Of a stretch of DNA of 64,000 nt, positions 28,306-36,237 are shown piece after piece. The notes under the pieces were generated by a model. That model ran no database searches. It was not told the origin of the DNA and saw only the letters and a list, made by a program, of their open reading frames with translations. A program made the translations under genes and the position numbers. Every line of letters starts with the position of its first letter. Within the stretch, counting starts at the first letter, position 1. The DNA is from Lachnospiraceae bacterium (GTDB taxonomy: Bacteria > Bacillota > Clostridia > Lachnospirales > Lachnospiraceae), in contig CAJTFX010000001.1 of assembly GCA_910575555.1 (NCBI GenBank), positions 62,001 to 126,000 on the forward strand. The letters are read 5' to 3'.

Positions 28306-28880
28306 TGTGGAATTATGAGAAAAGATTACAGTACCCGGTAAATATCACCCAGACAAACCCGCAGATTGCCCAGGTAATCATCAGCCAGTTCGGCGGGCCT
28401 GACGGGGAGCTGGCTGCTTCCATGCGGTATCTGTCCCAACGGTATACCATGCCATACCGGGAAGTTGCGGGGCTGTTAACCGATATTGGTACAGAAGAAC
28501 TGGCCCATATGGAAATGATTTGCGCCATAATTTATCAGTTAACGAAAGATTTATCTCCGGAAGAAATCAAATCCTCCGGTTTTGACAAATATTATGTGGA
28601 TCACACATTGGCGCTTTGGCCTCAGGCGGCAGGCGGAATTCCATTCAATGCCTGTGAATTCCAGTCCAAAGGCGATCCCATTACCGATTTGACGGAAGAT
28701 TTGGCCGCAGAACAGAAAGCCCGCAGCACCTATGACAACATTCTGCGTCTGGTGAAAGATCCGGAGGTTGCTGACCCAATCCGGTTCCTGCGCGCCCGGG
28801 AGATCGTTCATTTCCAACGGTTCGGTGAAGCAAACCGGGAAGATTGCAGTAAATCAAAACACACAAAATACAATCACTAA
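28305..28880 (+). pseudogene. cotJC: cotJC, 5' part (codons 1-172 plus foreign tail), split by the mobile element
   Basis: ATG at 28305 begins MWNYEKRLQYPVNITQTNPQ, the start of CotJC, a manganese-catalase-like ferritin-fold spore coat protein. The di-metal helices are present (EELAHMEMICAII, about residues 63-75, and REIVHFQRFGE, about 164-174). After FGE the frame runs into element DNA and ends after a 16-residue foreign tail (ANREDC...TKYNH). The proper C-terminus (GLRIVQEHLDSKNFYAANP and on) is 30.3 kb away at 59169-59255 in a compatible frame. As it stands the protein lacks its normal last 26 or so residues. Excision would restore a 200-residue CotJC. Confidence 0.93.
28821..28830 (+). 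repeat. Left junction core (attL) of the outer element
   Basis: TTCGGTGAAG encodes Phe-Gly-Glu of cotJC and is repeated exactly at 59169-59178. Crossover is placed at the GA dinucleotide (28827-28828), because the element-side arms form an inverted repeat centred there. Confidence 0.85.
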
Positions 28881-28961
28881 GACGCATACCCACACGCCCT
28901 CAAAGCTGTGGACTTCGGTTTTCACACTAAAAGAAAGGACAGCCAGTTTGACTGTTTCTTA

Positions 28962-29624
28962 TCATTCTTTTTGCAGCTCAACATCTGTATTCGCACTTTC
29001 CGCAGACTTGACCTTAACACTACCTTTTTCTTCTTCCGAACCAACATTTGTTTCGTTCTCTTTTTCATCTTCTTTCTTATCCAGTGTCTTATCTGCTTTA
29101 TCCTGTTCAGCCTTTTGATAATCCGATATGGTGTCTTGTGTTTCTTTTACCTTGTTTCCTATATTTTGGGTAATGTTGTCAATCTTTTCCTGCAAGTCTG
29201 CTTTTTCCTCCTCCGTTTGAGCAGTACGCAATTTCCCCTGCAAGTCTGTCCGCACTTTCTTCATGCCTGCAATTTGCTCTTTTGTCGTTGAAAGGGAAAT
29301 AATCACTCCCGTATCTGCTGCGCCTGTTTTCTGGTTTCCGCCAATCATATCATCAAAGGAAGATTGTTTCTGCTGTTTCTCTCTGCGCTGTTCAGTCTGG
29401 TGTTGTCTTAACTGCATATTCAAGTTACTAATCTGCTGCTGTAATTCCTGCCGCTTCGTCATTTTTTCTTCCTGCGTCATATCTTTGTTGGAAGAAAGCT
29501 CCTGCAACTGCTTTTGTGCATTGGCAATCTGGTTCTGGATATTCCGGCTGTAAGAATCTGTTGCTTGATTTATTCCCATTTGCCGCACTTGTGCATTTGC
29601 TCCATTGATACTGCTAATTTCCAT
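28962..29624 (-). CDS. FlxA-like coiled-coil protein
   Basis: A 220-residue hydrophilic protein with no signal peptide or membrane segment. It begins MEISSINGANAQVRQMGINQ. Residues 30-90 are a Gln/Lys-rich coiled coil (NQIANAQKQLQELSSNKDMT) resembling the FlxA-like family found beside flagellin-related genes. A second coiled coil spans about 110-165, and the tail is charged Glu/Lys-rich. GGAGG lies just before the start. It is the last gene of the minus-strand run BlaI, M56 peptidase, DUF6033 protein, FlxA-like. Function is unknown. Confidence 0.7.
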   Translation of the reverse strand: MEISSINGANAQVRQMGINQATDSYSRNIQNQIANAQKQLQELSSNKDMTQEEKMTKRQELQQQISNLNMQLRQHQTEQRREKQQKQSSFDDMIGGNQKTGAADTGVIISLSTTKEQIAGMKKVRTDLQGKLRTAQTEEEKADLQEKIDNITQNIGNKVKETQDTISDYQKAEQDKADKTLDKKEDEKENETNVGSEEEKGSVKVKSAESANTDVELQKE

Positions 29625-29672
29625 TTTCCTTTTCCTCCTTGACCTTAAATAAAATTGGAAATGCTTTTCCCG

Positions 29673-30458
29673 TTAAACCTTTAAGTCCAAATTTGCACCG
29701 ACCCCTACCTGCTGTTTTGAATTTGCTCTGCCTGCATTATCTTCTTTGGCTGCTTCAATAATTGTCCGAATATCTGTATCATTCAGATAAATCATGCCGT
29801 TTTTGGAAGCTGCCAATTTTTCATTTAGAAGCTGTTCCGCTTTGTTTGGAGTTGATTTTTCTTCAATCTTTCCATCTGCGCTATCTTCTTTTACTTCTTT
29901 CTTTTCTTCTAATGTTTCAGACAATTCTTTTTCCTTTTCAGCCGCCTTTTCTTTTGTCTTTTCAAGCAGTTTCTCAGAATTTTTCTTCCTTTCTTCCCGG
30001 AGCTTATCGCTCAATTTTAACATACCATCGTTTCTGCCCTGCATTCTGCAATGATAATTTCCATTCTCATCAATATAACTATGCTGATACACGATCGTCC
30101 AGCCACTGGCTTTTGCCATGCTTTCTGCCAATTTAGACATAGACTCAACGCCTTTTATCATGTCTTTCATATCCTTCTCTTTTTCGGGGTCATTCTGCAT
30201 TTTTTCCAAAAGTTTTGGATTAACAGTCAATGACTTGCCGTTTTTGGCTGATGAACAGGCATTTCCAACCTTAAAATCTACACTTGGAACAAGTTTTGCT
30301 AGTCCATTTGCATAATCAGTTGTCCTTTTTCCCTTATTACTTTCCACTGTTTCCGTTGTTTTTTCTGTTTCCTTTTTCTTTGCGCTGTTCGCTGTACTGC
30401 TTTCTGCTACGCTCTGCGCTGCGTAGCTGCTGTAATTGTTTGTAATCTCCATTGCCAT
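29673..30458 (-). CDS. DUF6033-family protein
   Basis: A 261-residue protein beginning MAMEITNNYSSYAAQSVAES. The segment LVPSVDFKVGNACSSAKNGK followed by LTVNPKLLEKMQNDPEKEKD (about 55-95) is typical of the DUF6033 family as remembered. The segment YIDENGNYHCRMQGRND follows. Residues 150-215 are a long charged coiled coil. There is no signal peptide. Its Ser/Asn/Tyr-rich N-terminus resembles that of the FlxA-like neighbour, hinting that both are handled by the same machinery; this is inference. It lies between the M56 gene and the FlxA-like gene on one strand. Confidence 0.7.
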   Translation of the reverse strand: MAMEITNNYSSYAAQSVAESSTANSAKKKETEKTTETVESNKGKRTTDYANGLAKLVPSVDFKVGNACSSAKNGKSLTVNPKLLEKMQNDPEKEKDMKDMIKGVESMSKLAESMAKASGWTIVYQHSYIDENGNYHCRMQGRNDGMLKLSDKLREERKKNSEKLLEKTKEKAAEKEKELSETLEEKKEVKEDSADGKIEEKSTPNKAEQLLNEKLAASKNGMIYLNDTDIRTIIEAAKEDNAGRANSKQQVGVGANLDLKV

Positions 30459-30511
30459 GATTTTGTCCTCCTTGATAAAAACTTTATTTGAAATCCATTT
30501 CTATGTTGCAC

Positions 30512-31765
30512 TTATAGTATTTTAAGCAATTTTACCCGCCAATCGGTCAAGGGATTTTCATAAGGGATTTTGACTACCTGCTCCTTTGAACCAAATTCAT
30601 AAAAACAGTGACACCCAATCCCTCCAACGCCGGGAAGTTTATAAAAACCTCCAAAAACAATAATAATCTCCCCCTTTGCATTATTTTCCTGCAAATAACT
30701 TTCAAATGTTTTCCTGTCTACATAAACGAAATTGTCATCATAAGAAATCATTTGTTGCAATTCATCATTGGTATCTTGGAATGTAACATTTTTACCGTCA
30801 AATCCATATGTATAGATAGCGTTATTTGCAATATTTCTGTCATAAGAAATATGATTTATCCATATACCCGTTGCTGCTATGCACAATACCGCAGCAATCA
30901 ATGTACTAACTGCCACAATCCGTCTATATGGTTTATACCGGGCAATCCTTGTTACTCTCTGCCGGATATTTTGATATTCTTTATCTCCTGTAAAGGTAGC
31001 ATACATATTGAAATCTTCACTTTCTGCCTGCAATATCCTCATGCTTTTTAATAATAGCTGCCCGTATGTATATGCTTTTCTTTGGCTTCTTTGGATTGTT
31101 ACAAAGTCGCAGATTTCCTCCATATCCTCCCGAAAATATCTTGTGCCTATGGTAAGAAATGGATTGAGCCATAATATAACCCGCAATATATCCCACAAAA
31201 AATAAAACAGCAAATGCCCTAACTGGATATGCGTCTTTTCATGGAGCAGAATTGTCTGTAAATCCTTTTGGTCATATTCTTTCAGTATAACTTCCGGCAT
31301 GATTATCTTTGGTCTGAATATTCCTATGGTGGACGGTGTAACAGGCATTTTGGTAACATAGATACAAGTACCCTCAACTTCTCTTTTTTCCATACCTGCA
31401 ACCAGTTTTTTCAACTTTCTTTTTTTATAAAATAACCGGGCGGCATATAAAAATACGCCGCATAAGTAAACCCAATTTATCCATACATGGATTTGGCAAA
31501 TTCTAGCCCACCAAGAAAACAATATTGCACCGATTGTATCTTCATAAAAAAATTTTATCTTCCCTACAAATAAGACTGGAAGAAACAAACTCCATAATGT
31601 ACCTTTTAGGAATACCTTGTTTTTCAACAGAGTTTTCCGCAGGAGAAACACAAATGCAAATATCACGAAAGAAATCTGAACACACTTTAAAATCTGAATG
31701 ACATAATAAATAGCCGCAAGGTTCAAAAAACTTATCCCACTATTCCAAATTTCCTGTACCGTCAT
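30512..31765 (-). CDS. M56 (BlaR1/MecR1-type) membrane metallopeptidase
   Basis: A 417-residue membrane protein with four predicted helices: about 10-40, 55-75, 90-112 and one near 285-305. The zinc motif LLHEKTHIQLGH (about 190-201, HExxH) and the nearby EEICD pattern are those of M56 peptidases. In BlaR1/MecR1 a sensor domain binds beta-lactam outside, and the peptidase then triggers cleavage of BlaI. Here the C-terminal extracytoplasmic part is only about 110 residues and lacks SxxK or other penicillin-binding motifs, so it senses something else. It overlaps the repressor gene by 4 bp. Confidence 0.85.
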   Translation of the reverse strand: MTVQEIWNSGISFLNLAAIYYVIQILKCVQISFVIFAFVFLLRKTLLKNKVFLKGTLWSLFLPVLFVGKIKFFYEDTIGAILFSWWARICQIHVWINWVYLCGVFLYAARLFYKKRKLKKLVAGMEKREVEGTCIYVTKMPVTPSTIGIFRPKIIMPEVILKEYDQKDLQTILLHEKTHIQLGHLLFYFLWDILRVILWLNPFLTIGTRYFREDMEEICDFVTIQRSQRKAYTYGQLLLKSMRILQAESEDFNMYATFTGDKEYQNIRQRVTRIARYKPYRRIVAVSTLIAAVLCIAATGIWINHISYDRNIANNAIYTYGFDGKNVTFQDTNDELQQMISYDDNFVYVDRKTFESYLQENNAKGEIIIVFGGFYKLPGVGGIGCHCFYEFGSKEQVVKIPYENPLTDWRVKLLKIL

Positions 31766-32169
31766 TCTTTATCATTATCCTTGTCTTTGCATTTATCCAA
31801 GATTTCTTCCAATTCTTGAAGCTGTTCTTCCGTTAGCTTTGCACTCTGCAAAAGAGCCGCCATTGCGTTCTTCCGGCTGCCCTCAAAATAGCTCTCTACA
31901 AACTTCCGGCTTTTCTCCCTTTGGCATTCCTCTTTTGACTTTTCAACGGTATAGTGGTAAACCCTTAAATCATGTTCATCTACGGTATAGCTTAAAACGC
32001 CTTTCTGCCATAAACGGTTCAGCAGGACACGCACCATTCTAGGCGACATATCTGACCTGCCCTGCATTTTCTTGATAACTTCCTTTGCGGTCATGGTAGG
32101 CGTATCATTCGCCCAGAACACTTCCATAATCAGCCATTCGCTCTGACTGGGAGTAGTTTCTCTTTCCAT
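31762..32169 (-). CDS. BlaI/MecI-family repressor
   Basis: A 135-residue winged-helix protein. The start at 32169 (MERETTPSQSEWLIMEVFWA) is preferred to 32214 because GGAGG lies 9 bases upstream. The DNA-binding region spans about 5-75 (TAKEVIKKMQGRSDMSPRMV, VRVLLNRLWQKGVLSY). A C-terminal dimerisation helix follows (RKFVESYFEGSRKNAMAAL), the region that M56 partners cleave. It should bind upstream of its own operon, where direct repeats occur at 32224-32262. It is cotranscribed with the peptidase gene (4-bp overlap). Confidence 0.88.
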   Translation of the reverse strand: MERETTPSQSEWLIMEVFWANDTPTMTAKEVIKKMQGRSDMSPRMVRVLLNRLWQKGVLSYTVDEHDLRVYHYTVEKSKEECQREKSRKFVESYFEGSRKNAMAALLQSAKLTEEQLQELEEILDKCKDKDNDKE

Positions 32170-32223
32170 GCTGTTTAGCCTCCTTTTTATTATTCTTATA
32201 TCTATATCGGACAAAATTCGATT

Positions 32224-32262
32224 TTTGTTAATGTTTGTTCCAAATATTTGTTAATGTTTGTT
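32224..32262 (-). promoter_or_regulatory. Candidate operator: two identical 16-bp direct repeats upstream of blaI
   Basis: TTTGTTAATGTTTGTT occurs at 32224-32239 and again at 32247-32262, 23 bp apart, 55 bp upstream of the repressor start. An AT-rich -10-like TATAAG lies between the repeats and the gene. BlaI-type repressors usually bind TACA/TGTA dyads, which are not seen, so these repeats would be an unusual operator. Confidence 0.45.
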
Positions 32263-32268
32263 GATTTT

Positions 32269-32592
32269 TTATCTTTGCGTTTGCCTGTCCCGCTGTTGCT
32301 GCTTCGCCTGCCGCAAAATACTGTCTACGTTCTGCTTGATTGTATCATACTGCTTTACTTTCTTTTTCAGTTTCCCGTACTCTTGATACAGCTTGTCTTT
32401 CTTCTCCGTAAGCTCCTTGTACTCCGTATGCAGCGTTTTGAAGTCGGGCAGTTTCCCGCCGTTCCTTGCCGCCTGCAACGTCTTAGCGGCGGCTTCGTGA
32501 ATGATAATGCTGCTCTCATTGCCACGCAGGAACTTTTCTTTGTCCTTTGCCTTTTTGTACTGCGTATAAATCGCCTTTGAGGGATTGGGTAC
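32269..32592 (-). pseudogene. Relaxase C-terminal remnant
   Basis: The minus strand is open from 32592 to 32269, about 107 codons, with a stop at 32593-32595 and no credible start. The translation (SKAIYTQYKKAKDKEKFLRG near the break, then GGKLPDFKTLHTEYKELTEK and KQNVDSILRQAKQQQ) aligns by eye with the C-terminus of the relaxase at 49036-50463 (LLGGEKLPKMDALKKQRREL, KANIDHLLGL). It is therefore the tail of a different conjugative element's relaxase. The break lies about 10 bp from the nested element's left end, but the stop precedes that end. Confidence 0.75.
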
Positions 32593-32600
32593 TCAATCCC

Positions 32601-32637
32601 TATGAATGAGTTTTAATAGGAACACTGTAATATCAAG
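32601..32637. repeat. Left terminal inverted repeat and edge of the nested element
   Basis: TATGAATGAGTTTTAATAGG followed by AACACTGTAATATCAAGG pairs imperfectly with the right end. A separate small palindrome, GGGATTG-GGTACT-CAATCCC, lies just outside (32581-32600). Confidence 0.6.
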
Positions 32638-32692
32638 GCTTTTCGGAGCCAGCAACCACAAAAAAATATTATTTGAGCTATCACATTACGCA

Positions 32693-32729
32693 GAAAGCCG
32701 TCCGGCATGAAAAAACGGGCGGCTTTTTT
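32693..32729 (+). terminator. Terminator-like hairpin at the left end of the nested element
   Basis: AAAGCCGTCC and GGGCGGCTTTTTT form a hairpin with a T run on the plus strand, about 95 bp before the ParB-like gene. It may block transcription entering from outside or attenuate the element's own leader. Confidence 0.6.
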
Positions 32730-32822
32730 GCGTGGATAGCCGGGAGGGAGGCGAAAAAATAGTAACAAATTTTTAGCGCAAGATTTGTGCAACATTCACG
32801 AAATTAAAAAAGGAGGTAACGA

Positions 32823-34331
32823 ATGGCAGACGAAAAATTAAACGTGAGCCCGGAGGAAAATCCCCAGCCCAGCTTGTTTGATGCCGGCCCGGCGGGTGCT
32901 CCTGCCCAGGACGCTCCCACCCCGGAGCCCCCGGCCCCGGAGAACGCCCCCGAGCAGACTGGCGGCGAACCACCCGCCCAGGATGCCCCGGCGGGTGCTC
33001 CCGGCGAGGTGAGTGTCTCCGCTGACCAGATTGAAAAGCTGATGGCGGAGCGGCGGGCGGCGGAACGTGCGGAGGTGGAAAAGAACGAGCCGCCCGAACC
33101 GGAACAGCCGCCCACCCCGGCCCCGGAGGAAAAGGCCACCGGGGAAAAGAGGCCCGCCAAAAAGGACAAGGCCGCCAAGGAAAAAGCGCCCGAGCCGGAT
33201 AAGCCCAAGGGCAGGCGGGGCCGCAAGCCCAAGGAAGAAAAGGCGGGGCCCGGCGAACCGGGAGGGACGGGAGCCCGCCGTGGCCGCCCAGCCAAGGCTG
33301 ATAAGGCGGCCACGGACAAGCCCCCGTCCCCACCTCGAGACAAAATGTCCCAAAGCAAGGGGGCCAAGGCCGCCACGGTAAAGGGCAGGGAAGAAGCCCC
33401 TGCCGCTCCCCAGCCTGCGCCGGAGCCGCCGCCCCAGCCCCGTGACGCGACCCGCGCTGAAAAGGAAGAGATTGTATATCTCAAACTTTCGGAGCTGTTC
33501 CCGTTCAAAGACCATCCTTTCGGTGTGCGGGACGATGCGGAAATGAAAGGGCTTGTGGAGTCCGTCAAGGACAACGGCGTACACCAGCCCGCTCTGGTGC
33601 GCCCCCGGGAGGGCGGAGGCTATGAAATCATCGCGGGCCACCGCCGCCAGCGGGCCAGTGAGCTGGCCGGGTTCGTAAATATGCCGTGTATCGTCCGCAA
33701 CATGACGGACGATGAGGCCATCCTTGCGATGACGGACGACAACCTGCGCCACCGGGAAAAGATTCTGCCGATGGAAAAGGCCCAGTCGCTGAAAATGCAG
33801 GTGGAGGCCATCAGCCATCAAGGGACGAAGATGGAGGGCGTGGCCGCCGGGGACGTTGGAAAACGCTCCACGGAAATCGTGGGGGAACGGAACGGCATGA
33901 ATTACAAGCAGGTACAGCGGTATATCCGGCTGACCGAGCTTGTGCCGGAGCTCCAGTCTATGGTGAACGAGAAAAAGCTGTCTTTCACCCCCGCCGTGGA
34001 AATCTCGTTCATCAAGCCCAAAAACCAGAGGTTTATCGCCGTTTCCATTGAGGGCGAGCAGGCATCCCCCTCGCTCTCCCAGGCCCAGGAGCTCCGCAAG
34101 CTGGATAAGGACGGGAAACTGAACGGCGATGTCATTGACGGCATTTTGAGCCGTGAAAAAAAGGAGGTAGACAAAGTGATTATTTCCGCCGCTGAACTGA
34201 ACAAGTATTTCGGCAAGGACGCCACGCCCCGGGAAATGAAAGACCAGATTATGTCCCTGCTGGCCGAATGGAAAGAGAAACAGCCCCCGGAGCGCACCGC
34301 CCCGGAGAAAAAGACCGACCGGGAAAAGTAA
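32823..34331 (+). CDS. ParB-like nuclease/partition domain protein
   Basis: A 502-residue protein after AAAGGAGG. Residues 1-205 are low complexity (Pro/Ala/Glu/Lys). Residues 215-320 are a ParB/Srx domain: YLKLSELFPFKDHPF, ALVRPREGGGYEIIAGHRRQ (the GHRR box), then a helix-turn-helix-containing region (YKQVQRYIRLTELVPELQSM). Proteins of this kind open many Clostridial conjugative elements. No ParA partner is encoded nearby, so it may act as a regulator or a non-partition DNA-binding protein. One 23-bp element palindrome lies inside its linker (33333-33355). Whether it binds the palindromes is an open question. Confidence 0.85.
   Translation: MADEKLNVSPEENPQPSLFDAGPAGAPAQDAPTPEPPAPENAPEQTGGEPPAQDAPAGAPGEVSVSADQIEKLMAERRAAERAEVEKNEPPEPEQPPTPAPEEKATGEKRPAKKDKAAKEKAPEPDKPKGRRGRKPKEEKAGPGEPGGTGARRGRPAKADKAATDKPPSPPRDKMSQSKGAKAATVKGREEAPAAPQPAPEPPPQPRDATRAEKEEIVYLKLSELFPFKDHPFGVRDDAEMKGLVESVKDNGVHQPALVRPREGGGYEIIAGHRRQRASELAGFVNMPCIVRNMTDDEAILAMTDDNLRHREKILPMEKAQSLKMQVEAISHQGTKMEGVAAGDVGKRSTEIVGERNGMNYKQVQRYIRLTELVPELQSMVNEKKLSFTPAVEISFIKPKNQRFIAVSIEGEQASPSLSQAQELRKLDKDGKLNGDVIDGILSREKKEVDKVIISAAELNKYFGKDATPREMKDQIMSLLAEWKEKQPPERTAPEKKTDREK
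33333..33355 (+). repeat. Element palindrome copy 1 (inside the ParB-like CDS)
   Basis: AAAA-type copy of the 23-bp palindrome, in the low-complexity linker. It reads Asp-Lys-Met-Ser-Gln-Ser. Confidence 0.85.
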
Positions 34332-34332
34332 G

Positions 34333-34355
34333 CCTTGAGACATTTTGTCCCGAGG
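34333..34355 (+). repeat. Element palindrome copy 2 (after the ParB-like stop)
   Basis: TTTT-type copy starting 2 bp after the stop codon. The right arm has CCCGAGG. Confidence 0.8.
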
Positions 34356-34410
34356 TTTTTCTCTTTCCCGCGCCCCTCCCCCGCGCCTTGCATAGCGTTC
34401 TTTTAGAGAG

Positions 34411-34602
34411 GGGCTCTGGTGGTATATCCCCCGTCGCCGCCTACTACTGAGCACAGCCGGGAGTGGGCGGTCAAGGGGCGGAACGCCCGCCGCCTGCGGC
34501 GGCTTGCCCTTGACGGCCCGCCCCGGCTGTGCCACCCCTCCCGGCGCGGCGGGGGATATATCCTCCAGAGCCGCCCCCTTTCCCATGAATGGGAAAGGGC
34601 GG
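34411..34602 (+). other. Large GC-rich nested inverted repeat in a gene-free gap (oriT or single-strand-origin candidate)
   Basis: The 319-base gap 34332-34650 has no gene. Outer arms 34411-34441 and 34542-34572 pair (CTCTGG, then TATATCCCCCG with CGGGGGATATA). Inner arms GCACAGCCGGG...GGTCAAGGG (34451-34477) pair with CCCTTGACGGC...GGCTGTGC (34507-34532). The apex GCCGCCTGCGGCGGC forms a further hairpin. A second hairpin (CCCTTTCCCAT-GA-ATGGGAAAGGG) follows at 34573-34600. The whole could fold into a cruciform of about 160 nt. Confidence 0.7.
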
Positions 34603-34650
34603 GGGGATAGGTTTGAACGACAACTATTAAAATATCGGAGGTAAACGACT

Positions 34651-34992
34651 ATGAAACGACCCCTTGCTTACATCACCGCCGCTTGGTATGGCGGCGACAC
34701 GGAAAATGCGGAGCTGGCCGCGCAGTACTGCCGGGCGGTCTACGATGCGGGCTTTGCCCCTATCTGTCCGGCCTTGTTCCTGCCCCTTTTCCTCAATGAC
34801 GCGGTTCCCGAGGAGCACAAGAGCAGCATCGACATTGGCCGCGACCTGCTCCGCCGCTCCCGGGTGCTGGTGGTGTGCGGGCATACCGTCACCGAGTCCA
34901 TGAAGAACGACATCGCTGTGGCCCAGCGGCTTGGCATCACCGCCACCACCCTTGAGGGCATTTTGACCGTCAAGGGACAGGGCCGCCGCTGA
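34651..34992 (+). CDS. DUF4406/DUF7768-like small nucleotide-fold protein
   Basis: A 113-residue protein after ATCGGAGG. It begins MKRPLAYITAAWYGGDTENA and has PICPALFLPLFLNDAVPEEH and LLRRSRVLVVCGHTVTESMK. This Rossmann-like pattern is seen in DUF4406/DUF7768 proteins, distant relatives of nucleoside 2-deoxyribosyltransferase folds, widespread in conjugative elements and phages. The catalytic role is unknown. Its stop is one base before the GTG of ardA, so the two are probably co-translated. Confidence 0.7.
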   Translation: MKRPLAYITAAWYGGDTENAELAAQYCRAVYDAGFAPICPALFLPLFLNDAVPEEHKSSIDIGRDLLRRSRVLVVCGHTVTESMKNDIAVAQRLGITATTLEGILTVKGQGRR

Positions 34993-34993
34993 C

Positions 34994-35695
34994 GTGGCCG
35001 CGCTGTTCGAGGCGTACATCACCAATCTGGGGAAATACAACGAGGGCGAGCTGGTGGGGGAAACGCTGAAATTCCCCACCAGCCCCCAGGCGGTGGAGGC
35101 GCTGTTAAAGAATATCGGCGTGGACGGCATACGCTACGAGGAATTTTTCATCACCAGCTTTGACGGCGATGTGCTGGGGCTCTATGACTATCTAGGCGAG
35201 TATGAAAATCTGGACGAGCTGAACCATCTGGCCTGCCTGCTTTCGGAGCTCCCCCAAAGCGAGATTGAAAAATTCGAGGCCGCGCTCCATATGGGGGCGC
35301 ATACCTCCAGCGTGGCGGACATCATCAACCTTGCGGAAAATCTGGACTGCTTTGAATTTTACCCGGAGATTGAAAGCGAGGAGGATTTGGGCCGCTATTT
35401 TGCGGAGGATTTGCCGATCCCCGCCGAGCTGAAAGACTACTTTGACTATGAGGCATACGGGCGGGACATATCCATCAACGAGGACGGCCACCTTGCCCCC
35501 GGCGGCTATATCGTCCAGACGGGCGATATTAAGGAAGTCTACCACGGGATAGAGGATATTCCCAAGGAGCACAAGGTTTTTGCCCTCCCCCGGCTCTCCA
35601 TCCGGGAGCAGATGGCCGCCTACAAGGAAGTAATTGACCGTTCCTCTCTGGCGGCTGAACGCAAGCACCCGGAAACGGGCCGGGAGGAGCGGTGA
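34994..35695 (+). CDS. ardA: Antirestriction protein ArdA
   Basis: A 233-residue acidic protein starting with GTG at 34994. It begins with the ArdA opening AALFEAYITNLGKYNEGEL, followed by GIRYEEFFITSFDGDVLGLY and ELNHLACLLSEL (about 40-85). A more divergent C-terminal half ends in LSIREQMAAYKEVID. ArdA mimics DNA and blocks type I restriction enzymes, protecting incoming single-copy DNA during establishment. Pairing with a DNA methylase gene at 40081 gives the element two routes past host restriction. An element palindrome starts at the stop codon. Confidence 0.9.
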   Translation: MAALFEAYITNLGKYNEGELVGETLKFPTSPQAVEALLKNIGVDGIRYEEFFITSFDGDVLGLYDYLGEYENLDELNHLACLLSELPQSEIEKFEAALHMGAHTSSVADIINLAENLDCFEFYPEIESEEDLGRYFAEDLPIPAELKDYFDYEAYGRDISINEDGHLAPGGYIVQTGDIKEVYHGIEDIPKEHKVFALPRLSIREQMAAYKEVIDRSSLAAERKHPETGREER

Positions 35696-35718
35696 CTTCG
35701 AGACATTTTGTCCCAAAG
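35696..35718 (+). repeat. Element palindrome copy 3 (after ardA)
   Basis: TTTT-type copy immediately after the ardA stop, upstream of the pcfB ribosome site. Confidence 0.9.
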
Positions 35719-35757
35719 GCCGGAGGGCCTATCCCCCATGAAAGGAGGCGGTTTTGA

Positions 35758-36237
35758 TTGATTGACGAGGATGTTTCCCGGCGCACTATCGCATTATCCA
35801 TGCGGACGGGAAAGCTGACGGCCCGGGTGCTGGCCTATGCGCTCCGGGCGGCTGGCCGGAAGATACAAAAGGAACGCCGGGCCCACCAGACGCCCCACGG
35901 CAGGCAGTCCGTGAAAAAGCTCATGGCCCACGGCGCGGCGACCAACAGCATCGAGCTCACCGGGGCCCCAAAGGAATTTGACCGGGTGGCCCGGAAGTGG
36001 AATGTTGACTATGCCTTTTACAAGACCGGGCCGGACAAGTATCTGCTGTTCTTCAAGAGCGGGCAGGCGGACGCAATCACCGCTTGTTTTTCCGAGTATT
36101 CCCGCCGGGTGCTGGATAAGGCAAAGACTGACCGCATACCCATCCGGGAACAGCTCAGACGGGCCGCCGCCGAGATACTGCATAACCCCGACCACAAGAA
36201 AGACCGCGTAAAGGAGGCCGCCCATGAGGACAGATAA
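35758..36237 (+). CDS. PcfB-family (DUF3801) conjugation protein
   Basis: A 159-residue basic protein from TTG at 35758, with AAAGGAGG 9 bases upstream. DUF3801/PcfB features: SRRTIALSMRTGKLTARVLA near the N-terminus and VDYAFYKTGPDKYLLFFKSG in the middle. In Enterococcus pCF10, PcfB is an accessory factor that works with the coupling protein PcfC. Here it directly precedes the virD4 gene with a 14-bp overlap, as in related elements. The TTG start is inferred from the ribosome site, since no ATG fits. Confidence 0.85.
   Translation: MIDEDVSRRTIALSMRTGKLTARVLAYALRAAGRKIQKERRAHQTPHGRQSVKKLMAHGAATNSIELTGAPKEFDRVARKWNVDYAFYKTGPDKYLLFFKSGQADAITACFSEYSRRVLDKAKTDRIPIREQLRRAAAEILHNPDHKKDRVKEAAHEDR

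Noticed and set aside
30512-32169. Beta-lactam resistance sensor/repressor (blaR1-blaI)
   Set aside because: The M56 protein lacks the penicillin-binding sensor domain and no beta-lactamase gene is present, so only the family relationship is claimed.
32838-34586. Long minus-strand frame opposite the ParB-like gene (582 codons)
   Set aside because: High-GC shadow frame with no ribosome site. The opposite strand has a clear ParB domain.
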